A stretch of 64,000 nucleotides of DNA from Moniliella sp. 'wahieum' (Eukaryota > Basidiomycota > Moniliellomycetes > Moniliellales > Moniliellaceae), in contig RSEE01000154.1 in assembly GCA_003971905.1 (NCBI GenBank), positions 49,039 to 113,038 of the forward strand, written 5' to 3'. The first letter of the stretch is position 1, and every line of letters starts with the position of its first letter. This document shows, piece after piece, positions 23,060-32,682 of this stretch. A program made the position numbers and the translations under genes. The notes under the pieces are model-generated. The model was not told the origin of the DNA. It worked only from the letters and a program-made list of their open reading frames with translations, and did not search any database.

Positions 23060-24345
23060 CTGGCGGGCTGCGGCTTTCGTATGATATGTGTGGCAAGGCT
23101 GCGTAGAACCGGCTTGGGCGGCAGTAGCGTGTCTGAAGCGTTCGAACTCAGGGACGGGGAGTGGCAGCGGAGGACCCACTTCCGGACTGGAGCTGGACTG
23201 AAAGCACAAACCACAAGGGTAGAAGGCGAAGGCAGACATCTCCTCCACTATTACTATAGATTGCATGCTGGCTACTAATATATCAACGCCGCTGACGTTT
23301 CAGTGCTAGACAATATACCCAACAGAGAGAGTCTTGTCTTCGTCGCTGGTGGTTCATACACCTGCTTCACAGTTGATGCGGCATTCCTATTCAGACTCTT
23401 CATCTTCGTTAGTAGCGTCCAAAACAGATGCGTGGGACGGGCGAGTGGTCCGCGTAATGGGCCTATGCCGTCTCGCGCCCTCCCAGCGGTATGCTGAAGG
23501 AGCAGCACCCACAGCAGCCTGGCGGCGTTGAGCTATCACTTGGGCCAGTGTGCCGGCTTCGCTGTGCTCTGTGCTCGCTTGTCCAGGCGCAAATTGAGGT
23601 TACTCTGGCCCTTTGGAGGGCTTTTCAATGCGTACTCCACCAGGACATGGTTGAGATGCGCAACATGCCGAATAGTACCGATTCAAACCAAGATTTGGTT
23701 GGTGCCGATGGCTTTTGAAGGTAACATATCCTGTCAGGCAATGCATGCGCGGTTAGCCTCGAGCAACCATTGAATCGCCAAATGTTTTGCGGAGGGAGCG
23801 TACCAGGCGTTCTTTTGATTCTGATATCAGCCAAGCATTGAGCGACCAGATTCGGCGCACCTGGGGGGCGAAGGAATTGCACCCTCTTGTTTCCTTGCCA
23901 TTGAGGGAAGGTTCTGGCGATATCGCATGCGGCTGGCAGATCTTGTTTCTTGGGAGATGGTGATGGTGTCGCTGTAGGAGAGTTCAGCTAGGTGAACGGG
24001 TGTCTCTGTCCGGAAGTGGGCTTGAACTGATGAGACCTGGAGTGTGGATGGTCTTTGAGGGTGATGCAATCTCACTGGTGGTGGTGGTGGTCTAAGCCAA
24101 CCAGCAACACCTTCAAAGGAACAGCAAGCAGCGAGTCGCCACCAGGGGCTAAGCTGCGGAACAAGGAAAAACAGGAGAGAGAAAAACAACAGAACTCCAG
24201 GCCCGAGGAGGAACTGAAGGGACACATTGGCCAAATCACGAGCCACCCGATGGCTCAACATGAACTGTCTGTCCGTTTACCTATTTCTCCCCATGGCCAG
24301 GCATATGCGGGTCTTATTTGCAGGGCTGGGCGCTCGCTGAGCGTG
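23060..24345 (-). repeat. Dispersed repeat A, copy 1 (inverted relative to copy 2)
   Basis: Reverse complement of 41858-42975 with obvious high similarity over more than 1 kb. Shared landmarks, read on the minus strand, are CGAGCGCCCAGCCCTGCAAA, GAGCCATCGGGTGGCTCGTG, GACTCGCTGCTTGCTGTTCC and GCCCACTTCCGGACAGAGAC. The plus-strand side carries a conserved protein-like stretch AQIEVTLALWR followed by FQCVLHQDMVEMRN (about 23590-23670) that is kept in copy 2. The left 100 bases (TGTGGCAAGGCTGCGTAGAA to GGCAGCGGAGGACCCACTTC) also match the gypsy LTR at 48990-49095. Confidence 0.8.
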
Positions 24346-24569
24346 GGACTGGGGGTGAGCGCTGAGCTGGGCTTCGGCGCAGCACTTGTGAGGAACGTGC
24401 GAACTGGGTTGTCTGAGGTACGGAGACCTGAATATTGGGGCGCGAGGAGCACCCACGAGGAGTTGCCTGTACTGGGCTGATCAATTGGCGAAAAGAGGCA
24501 GGGATCGACAGAAGATATCCGTTCCAGTGGTGGGTACAAATAGGGATGTTAATAGCGGCACAACAATAA

Positions 24570-24683
24570 GACGGTTTGTCCGAGTGGTTAAGGAGACTGA
24601 CTTGAACTTCCCAGTTCAACGCCTTCTGAAGGCGAGCGATCAGTTGGGCTCTGCCCGCATAGGTTCAAATCCTGTAGCCGTCG
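24570..24683 (+). tRNA. tRNA-Ser(UGA) with a 32-nt intron
   Basis: A full cloverleaf can be folded. The acceptor is GACGGTT/AGCCGTC with discriminator G, the D arm TCC/GGA with AGTGGTTAA, the anticodon stem ACTGA/TCAGT with loop CTTGAA-A (anticodon TGA at 24603-24605), and the variable arm GGGC-TCT-GCCC, the long arm expected of serine tRNA. The T arm is ATAGG/CCTGT around TTCAAAT. The intron (24607-24638) follows position 37, the canonical site, and contains GTTCAA, which can pair with the anticodon loop TTGAAC as splicing endonuclease substrates do. A T run follows at 24687-24705, suitable for RNA polymerase III termination. Confidence 0.95.
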
Positions 24684-25376
24684 AACTTTTTCTGTCTTTT
24701 TTTTGTATTGGCACAGCACATGGCATTAGTATGGGCAACGTTCAAAGCCCCCCAGTGCTGCTTGGTCCCCTGCTGTTCCGCCCATGCAGATCCCCGCAGT
24801 ACCATCTGCCAACCGACATGTGGACTCTTGCCTCAGTTGGACTCGGTGGATGCGGCGTATGGATTCTCTTCTTGCAGCTACCCTTTGCCCGTCGCGCTAG
24901 CCCGCCCTGCCCTCGGGGACAAAACGTGGTCGATGCCAGCAACGCCAATCCAAGCAAGATGAGCCAGATGCGAGGAGGCCCCAATCGCAGGCGTCAGAGT
25001 GGAAGCAAATCCCCGTGTGCCAGAAGCAACCAGTCCTGCCGGGACGAGATTGACTCAACGCTCGGCCGTTCCACAGCCTTACACTCCTCTACGCCAGCGC
25101 ACCCTGCAATCAAGCACAAGCACAACCCCAACCCCAACCCAAACCCAGTTATAGACCAGGGTAACCTGTCTCGATGGCTGTCCGGCCCCCCGCCCAATAC
25201 ATTGGATGGAGGTATTACCGTCCAGGCCTGTAGACATGGTGTAGCCACCCATGTGTATACCGTCTGTAGCGCCCTAGCCAGTCCTGACGGTCCTGGAGGC
25301 ATGATGCACCTCCCTCCCAAGCCCCCCATCATCGACAAGCAGGTAAGAACACAAGTCTGTTTCATTGCGCATACGC

Positions 25377-26165
25377 CTAGTACTCCATCTCCTCCGCGAG
25401 CTTGTACTCGGGCTCGTCGTACGAATGCAGCGAGATCTTCATCACTCGTTTTCGAGGCCGTTCCGGACAAAGGCCTAAGCGAACCCAGCAGTCAGTACAA
25501 CAATTCCCAACACAACCCAAACCCAAACCCAAACCCGCACAGCCAGCCGACTCAAGACGTACCCGATCCAACGCTTGCTTCTCGGGCGTCAAACGTAAAC
25601 CAAGCCGCAAAACACAGCACCGACACCCAACGTGTACATCCACGGCTTGAACAAGTCCCACGCCGTCTTGTGGCTCACCGGATCGGGAGCCCACATGGTG
25701 AGAACTTCTTCTTCCGGGTGCATCTGCCCAAAAAGAAACGGATCAGGACAGATTGCCCTTGCGCATAAGGAGGAGGTAGGAAACTGGAAGGGGGGGGACG
25801 TACCACTTGGTCAAACTGGAGGTGGAACTGGCTGTTCCAGTAGCGCGTAGTAGACTCGGGCTTGTCACGCGCATGGATGCGAGGCACCTCGGGGTAGCCG
25901 TTGTACTGCACGTCCTTGCTCGGGGTCTCGCCCGGTGGAGGAGGGGGACTTCGATCGGGTCGAAATCGGGCTCGCGGTCGTCCCGGATATCGGTGAGGTT
26001 GCCGGGGTAGTCCAACGGGTAGACCTTGGGCGGCGGCTGGCGCTCGTGGACCCAAGTCTGGCGCATACGAATGCTGATGTGGTGGGGCGCCAAGGGACGT
26101 GGCGGTGCGCGCGAGGAGGCGAGCAGCGGCCGCGCAAGCGACCCAGCACGCGGGAGAAACGACAT
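25377..26165 (-). CDS. Mitochondrial complex I subunit, NDUFB8/ASHI-like
   Basis: An accessory membrane-arm subunit of NADH:ubiquinone oxidoreductase. The start MSFLPRAGSLARPLLASSRA is an Arg/Ser/Ala-rich mitochondrial presequence. Then come MRQTWVHERQPPPKVYPLDY, PGNLTDIRDDREPDFDPIEV, SKDVQYNGYPEVPRIHARDK and RYWNSQFHLQFDQV. An intron of about 90 nt (donor GTACGT near 25800) leads to MHPEEEVLTMWAPDPVSHKT, the membrane segment PWMYTLGVGAVFCGLVY and LTPEKQALDR. A second intron of about 110-130 nt leads to the last exon, KISLHSYDEPEYKLAEEMEY, stop at 25377. Order and length fit the ASHI/NDUFB8 family. Frame slips are needed near 25920 and 25600. Possession of complex I shows that the fungus is not a Saccharomyces-type yeast. 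The second intron contains AACCCA repeats. Confidence 0.8.
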
Positions 26166-29100
26166 GGACAGCACGCTCAACTAAACCTCGACGGTGGCAG
26201 CGACGGGCGCCGACCCAGCGGAGCCCCCAACAGGCCTCGGCCGACCAGACGAGCCAACGCGCGAGCGTTGATTAATAAAGCACCACCGTTCCGCCCCGTC
26301 CCATTCCGCTGCGCTGATGTAATCGGCCCGCTGGTTGGTTTGAAATGGATGCATTTGGTTATTAGTTACCAATCATCCATCGCCACTCATCGATCAGACC
26401 AACGGGTTGTGCGGCTTAGATTGTGGCTCCCCTCGGGCTGTCTCCTCGCCCCAATCACCACCCCCCCATCTCCTGGGGGACGAAGATGTTGGGCCAGGTA
26501 GAGCGGGCAGCAGGCTCTGAAACGCTCTCGCCTGCTCCAGCGCCCCAGCCGCCAAGCCCCACCCGAACTTGACGGCTCATCGAGCTCATCCGAGATCTCT
26601 GTGCGTTCATGCGTTCAATATTCAACCAGGGGGACCACTCACCTAGCCTACGGCCCGGCTTGCTAGCCACCGATCCACCGTTCCACCGTCAAACCGTTCC
26701 ATCATCGCCACCTTAGCCACCGTAGCCACCGTTAATCAGAAGGCCCTGATCTCCTGAGGATTCCCCTGGTACCCTAAGCGGGGTCAGCGCTAACATGTAA
26801 CAAGCAACACGCGCCAGTTGAACGGGCCGGTCTAGGCGCAGCGTTACTTTGTCCCAGCCTTAAGCTCTGTCAAGGATATATGGTTACTAGGCGTATCCTT
26901 GCGTACCCTACCAGACCCTACCTAGAAGTCCTCGCCACATGCCCATGTCACAGCGGCTGTAACATGTAAGACGTAGCAATACGAGTGATACACGTGTGGG
27001 TATGCTGCGGAGACAATCGATAGTCAATAATCGGTCAATCATTAATCATCGATGGTCCATAGTCGAAGATAAAGATGGTCGAGTCAAGCTAGTCAAGCTC
27101 AAGGAAGATGGAGTCCTCGATGGAGGAACGCGGATTTTGAGATTTGAACCTTGGAAAACGTTGAGGTTCTTACCCGTTCTTTTTGCGCTCTTCTTTCCTA
27201 TAGTACACAGGCAGGACCTGTTGAACGGTTAGATTTACATACGTCTTCTGCACTACTAGTAGACAGCCCGCTCTTCCTCCGCGCTTCCTCATATATTCGG
27301 ATCTTAGTTGGCAGATCTCTGAATAGCTGGTGTCGTCCAGCGTTACCTCCTCTTTCTTCCTCATCGGCACCGTGGTACAGTCGTAGGGAGGGTTTGGGGG
27401 TAGGTTGAGTAGTTATTCTTATAGCACCTGAGAAGCAGTTGGTACTTAGTGGGATTCCAAATTTCAGGCCAACACACAGTTGTCCAGGACACTTGGGTCC
27501 TCGTGCTGAAGGAGGAGTGGAATGGAGGATGTGGTTCTGAGGAGAGGTACAGGAGGCTATGAGAAGGGTAGGGCTTAATAGACGAGGTACCGCGGAGCTG
27601 AGGAAGCTTCCGGGCGGATAAGAGGGTGATGACTATCACGCAGGATGGCGTGATTGGGGCATCGCCCCAACAGCCCCACCACCGACCGGATGCGGACGAG
27701 GCGATGAAGAACGGGCACGGCAGAGGTGCCGTGGTCGAACACCACCTCGCGCCTACGTATCCTGGGCATCCCTCATCGGCCTCATCGAATACCCATCCCT
27801 GCTGGCCAGGCTGACCCCTTCGATCCAATTCCAAACCCAGCAAGCCTCCAGCCGCCGAGCTGCACGAGCTTCACTCCCCCAACTTCAAGCGAGCCAAGCC
27901 GCGTACTAACCATATAAGTGCGCGTTACGCGTCAGGAACTATTATATAGGCAGTGGCCAAGCAGTGGTTAAGCGCTAAGCAGAGCAGAACACGACACGAC
28001 ACAAGCCCAGCGCCCAGCATCCTCCCAATTCTTAGATCTACGTCTCGCCAAGTAGCTCGTAAGAATTTTGCATCGTTCTCCACCCACGTAGGTGACGGTC
28101 ACCTGGGCCACCCACGCCACCTATAGCCGGCCTAACTGGCCTATCACCGCGTCTCCGAGATCTCAGATCTCACCGGCTCACCGTCCTTGCCATCCTGCAT
28201 AGGGCGTACTCTCATTGGGTCTCGATTGCACAGAGTTACTGATGCACTGAAGTACTGACGCAGTGTGACATGGGTGCCGAACGCGCCGAATGTTGAACGT
28301 ACTGGACGTTAGTGAACGTACGTTGGACGTTGGACGCGCTGAAGAACGTACATTCCAGCCCCTTTTTGTCCCTCCCCCCCTTCCCTTCAGAGCCTCAAGA
28401 TTCAAGCTTCAAGCTTCAGGGCCGCAGGCCTCAGGGCAGGAATATTCTTTAGCTTCTGAAGCTCATGTGCAATGCAATACACCATCATCTGCCTGCTCTT
28501 GGATCTTGAACACGTTCACTACGTACGTCACTAGTTAGCGCTCACGCTCTGGCGCCTAGGGGCCTGGCACGCCACGAACGCTATGCCCTTGGTCCCTCGC
28601 GCGAGCGAGACCAGTACGTTCTGTGTCGATATATGTACTCAGTACTCAGTATTGAGAATTGAGATCGATCATTTCGATCATTAATCATTGAGACTCAATT
28701 CTGAGGACTGAATACGTACTCAGTGGTCAAGAATGCATGATGAATCGTGGGGGGGGCGCGTGTCTACTATTAGCTGCTGCTGCGGATGGACGGCCTGCCA
28801 CGAAGTCCGACGCTTGAGAGGGTTGAATACGGTGAGTACGTGAGTACTCAGACTGAGTACGTCGACCGAACCAATGATCATGATTAATGATCTTGCGGCT
28901 TTTGTCTCCAGGAAACACAACTGGAGATGGCGACGCGCAAGCCGTCTTCTCGGTTTCCAATAGCCACACCCACCTCTTCTCTTCGTCTCGCTCGTCCGGT
29001 TCTCGTGGACTTCTTTCGTGGTTGGCCTTGGTTGATTTGCTTGGGAGGCTTGGCAGCCTAGTCCGTTGGCGGTCTGCTCTTTTCCCAGCATCCCCACAGC

Positions 29101-29266
29101 ACCTACCTCGTTTTGGTTCCCCGTTGACCGTGTTTTTTCTCTCTCCCTGTTGGGGGGTTGGTCTGAACTCTGAACTCTGAACCCTGAACTGGTGGGTAGT
29201 GATGGTCCATGGTGGCAACCCAATGCACTGGGCCGACGACGGTGCGATTCGGCCGCTCCGGCGTTA
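26166..29266. other. Three-kilobase intergenic region without a recognised gene
   Basis: ORFs here (for example the 160-codon minus frame 27361-27843) lack recognisable domains. Features seen are the LINE tail at 26818-26885, ACTCAGT/ACTGAGT inverted-repeat words at about 28635-28725 and 28830-28865, and scattered AGATCT palindromes. Confidence 0.45.
26818..26885 (+). repeat. LINE-type 3' tail, truncated copy
   Basis: GTTGAACGGGCCGGTCTAGG then GCAGCGTTACTTTGTCCCAG and CCTTAAGCTCTGTCAAGGAT matches the last 65 bases of the LINE fragment at 18740-18805. Confidence 0.6.
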
Positions 29267-32171
29267 ATGCAAGAAGTATACTACGACGAAGCGCACTTAT
29301 TTTACCTGCCCTCATCCTCTACACCCCTCCGCCTCCTCCAACCGTACCTACTGCTAGTACGCCCTACCCACCCGTGATGCGACCTGGTATCCTTCCGATG
29401 CGCACGACGCAACAACCACCTTGTTGCTCGAGCAACAGCAACAGCAGCAAGAGGAAGAGGAAGAGGACGTGAGTATGATACGGCTACCAGCGCAAACGCA
29501 TTCCATACGTCACGACCCCGTTTCTATTTTATCCGTTTCTCCCTTAACTTACAACACGAGCTCGGAGGCCAACCGTCTTTCGTCCCTGACCTCACCCTCG
29601 TTGGACTCGATTTGACAAAACGCCGCGCTGGAATCGAGGACGACGAATGGTCCTTGTCCAACGACCATACCGCTGTGTCTGACGAACCGCCGGGTCTCAA
29701 GCGCGAGAAAGGAGGCCGAGGGTGGAAGCTCGAGGAGGAAGAGGATCAAGATGAAAAACTACAACAACAACAAAACAACAACATCGACAACTACAACTAC
29801 AACTACAAGACGAGGAAGAGGAAGAGGGAGAGGGAGAGGAAACAGAACGTCATCCTCTCTATCGTTCCTCCGAAGTACGCAGAACGGTACCCAACGACGA
29901 CGATCCCGACATGCCATTCAACACATTACGCGTCTGGCTCTTAGCTGTGCCCCTCGGGCTCTGGCCGTCGCAACGTTTCAGTTGGACATCAATGTGACCG
30001 AGGAAATGGCTCCATCATCGTAGGTGCCGTCCTGGTCCAACCCATCTGCTTTGGACTGGGAAAGCTGCTGTCCTACCTGCCCTACCCGGCACAGTGGCCC
30101 TGCGCTCGGTTTGTTAATCCGGGCCCGTTCAATTTGAAGGAACATACGTGCGTAGTTGCTCCTTACTTTGTGTGTGGGGTTGGGTTTGGGTTTGATGTTG
30201 GTCTCTGGCCTGCGGTCTGGGGAGATATGAAGGGGGGGTTGCTAACCTGCTTTTTTGCTTTTTCTTTGTTCGGACATAGGATCATCACGATGGTGGCTAC
30301 CGTTGTGACGGGACCCAACTTGACCATGCGCTACATTGGCATCATGAGCATGGCACCTTGTCGCGTTGCGTTGGACCCCATCCAAGGTGCAAGCGAGTGC
30401 ACGCAACAAGGTGCTTGGCCCCTCGGCTTTCTCGCGCTCATCCACCTCTCTTCGCCCTTGGTCGGACTGGCACTAGCGGGCTAACGGCTCGCATCTTGAT
30501 CCGACCCAGTAAAATGACTTGGCCCACCCAATTGCAAACGGCAGCCATGTTGACCAGCTTGCATGGCGTTCGAAGACAACATTGGTCGCCTACCAAAGTA
30601 TTTACTCCATTACGGTAGCCTCGTTTGTCTGGGCCTTTGTGCCCCAACGGCTGTTTGTCCCGCTCAACAGCTTTAGTTGGCCCACCTGGATCGCGCCCAA
30701 GTCGTTCGGTGTCAACTTGGCCTTTGGCGGGATTTCGGGAGGACTGTCCTTTGTCTCGCTTGACTGGTGGAGCGTGACGGCCGCGTTGGGCTCCCCATTG
30801 CTCCCGCCCATTTCGGCTGTGATCAACACATTTGTAGGGTGGCTTTTGGGACCATGCTTTGTAGCTGTGCTCTTGTTGTTTACCAACACCAAGGGCAGTG
30901 CCCATTTGCCATCAATGGAGCCGAACCGTTTTTGACAACCAAGGTCGCATCTACCAGTTCCAAGGGTACAACCCACCTTGTTGCCCAACTCGTCCGTCGC
31001 CAGTTTGCCCCACAGCGTCCATTTAACCAAACTGCGTTTGATGCCTACTCGTACCCGTACCCCACCCCAGGCGCTGTGGTTGGCATTGCATTTTCGTTCG
31101 CTGCCGCATCGGCATTGATCGGGCACACGCTCTTGTTCCATTGGTCCGACGGGACCAAGGGCGTGGCGCACAAAGCGGAGACAGGAACTGGACCAACTGA
31201 ACGCTTAATGCGTCGGTACCGCCCGGGCCCCTGTGGTGGTACGTGGCCTTGTTCGTGGTCAGCATGGCCTTGGCGCGCAATGGTGCGCGTGTACCATACG
31301 GGGATGCCCGTGTGGGGGCTGGCGTTGGCAGTGGGGTATGCACTGGTGTTTGTGGTGCCGGTGGGCTGTTGATGGCCTTGACGGGGATGCAGGTGACGCT
31401 GGACAACCCAGCCAGTTTGATTGCCGGCTTGGCGTTTGATCATGGCCTGGCTACACCCTTGTTTGGTTGTACTCTACCGCGACGGTTGCAACAGACCATG
31501 TTGTTTCTCGGCTGTGGCAAGCTAGGCCACTACTTTAAGATCCCCCGCGCGTCACACTCGCTGTGCTCGCTGGAAACAGGGCCTGACGGCACTGGTGCAG
31601 GGGGGGCTGTGGGTGGTTGCACGGGACGAAACCGGTGCGCCAACGCAGGGCTGCATGTCCAGCATGGCGGCCGAAGCACTGTACTGGGGAGCCATCCGAC
31701 CGCATCGGCCTTGCTCCGCACGCATGCGTGGACGTTGTTTTTTTTCTGGTCGGGGCCGTGTTGCCGGTGCTGGGGTACGGCGCACATCGCCTGGGCATCC
31801 GCCTGGGCAGAGGGCACATGAACCACATCTGCTTCCCGCTCGTCCTGGGCGGCGTGGTGGCGTGGCCGTCGAATTGGTCCATCTCGTTCACGTCGTGGGC
31901 AGCGGTGCGGGTGGGATTTGATGCGCTGTTTGCGCGCTCGCACCAGCTCAACTATTGGTGTGGGCTCGGCCTGCTCGTCTCGGCGGGCCTGTCGGTGGGA
32001 ACGACGATGACGGTCGCGCTGGTGGGCTTGGTTTGGCCGCGGGGGGGGTTTGGGTGGCACATGCCCTCGCCGCTGGACCGCGCGATGGAGGTGGGCACGG
32101 GGCCAGGCATTGTGTGGAAGCCGCTGGGCGCAGGACACGTGTTTGCGCCGGCGCCGGGCGGGGGGGACTAG
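29267..32171 (+). CDS. Oligopeptide transporter, OPT family (divergent paralogue 4)
   Basis: The core is recognisable: EVRRTVPNDDDPDMPFNTLR, VWLLAVPLG, then GAVLVQPICFGLGKLLSYLP and the OPT signature NPGPFNLKEH. An intron at about 30148-30280 leads to IITMVATVVTGPNLTM. Later blocks are MTWPTQLQTAAMLTSLHGV, WAFVPQRLFVPLNSFSWPTW, GVNLAFGGISGGLSFVSLDW, GHYFKIPRASHSL and SNWSISFTSWAAVRVGFDAL, ending KPLGAGHVFAPAPGGGD at 32171. The N-terminal region has Gln- and Glu-rich tracts at about 29420-29470 and Asn/Tyr/Lys/Arg tracts at 29760-29850, unlike the other OPT genes here, and is clearly older in divergence. At least seven frame slips occur (near 29640, 29950, 30480, 30560, 30940, 31230 and 31700). 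The start at 29267 is tentative; substrate unknown. Confidence 0.78.
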
Positions 32172-32571
32172 CAGGATACTATGCATGCATTGGCGTCTGG
32201 ATTGGGGGGAGATAGTAGCTCTGCTCATCCGTGCCTGCCCATCCTGCTTGGTGGCTCGGAGCTTGATCCCCTGTTTATCTCGAGTAAATATTAAATCGCT
32301 CATCTCAACACCTGAAAGATTTCCGCTCGGCTGCTCGCGAGAGAAGATGGCAGGCGAAGCAACACAGCCCTGCGAGCGCCTGGGTCGGCACGGTGCCCTC
32401 CACGTCACCCGAGGCGTGTGGCTGGCCCCATGCGGTGTGACATGGGAGGGAAACTTGGTGGGAAAAGCGCGCAGAGGACCCTGGTGGCCACGCCAGTTCC
32501 TGCGCGCCAATTCCGCCACGCGACCCCGCACCAGCCGCTGATAGCCACACCAGCAAAACCGAAGCATCATA

Positions 32572-32644
32572 CATCACCCCCATCACCACATCACCCCCAT
32601 CACCACATCACCCCCATCACCACATCACCCCATCACCCCCATCA
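32572..32644. repeat. Tandem 17-mer (CATCACCCCCATCACCA) array
   Basis: About four head-to-tail units of a C/A-rich 17-mer just upstream of the EXS gene; the last units are shortened. The stretch between the OPT stop (32171) and the EXS start holds nothing else recognised. Confidence 0.85.
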
Positions 32645-32682
32645 CGCCGCTGCCACGCGCCTCTGCCCGCGCCAGCAGCTTC

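Noticed and set aside
25508-25545. AACCCA repeats resembling telomere sequence
   Set aside because: Only four to five units, inside an intron, with unique genes on both sides; not TTAGGG-type and not at an end.
24485-25768. 427-codon plus-strand ORF
   Set aside because: It runs through the tRNA-Ser gene and then antisense to the complex I subunit exons; its NPNPNP runs are the introns of that gene read backwards.
27361-27843. 160-codon minus ORF
   Set aside because: No start context, domain or repeat support.
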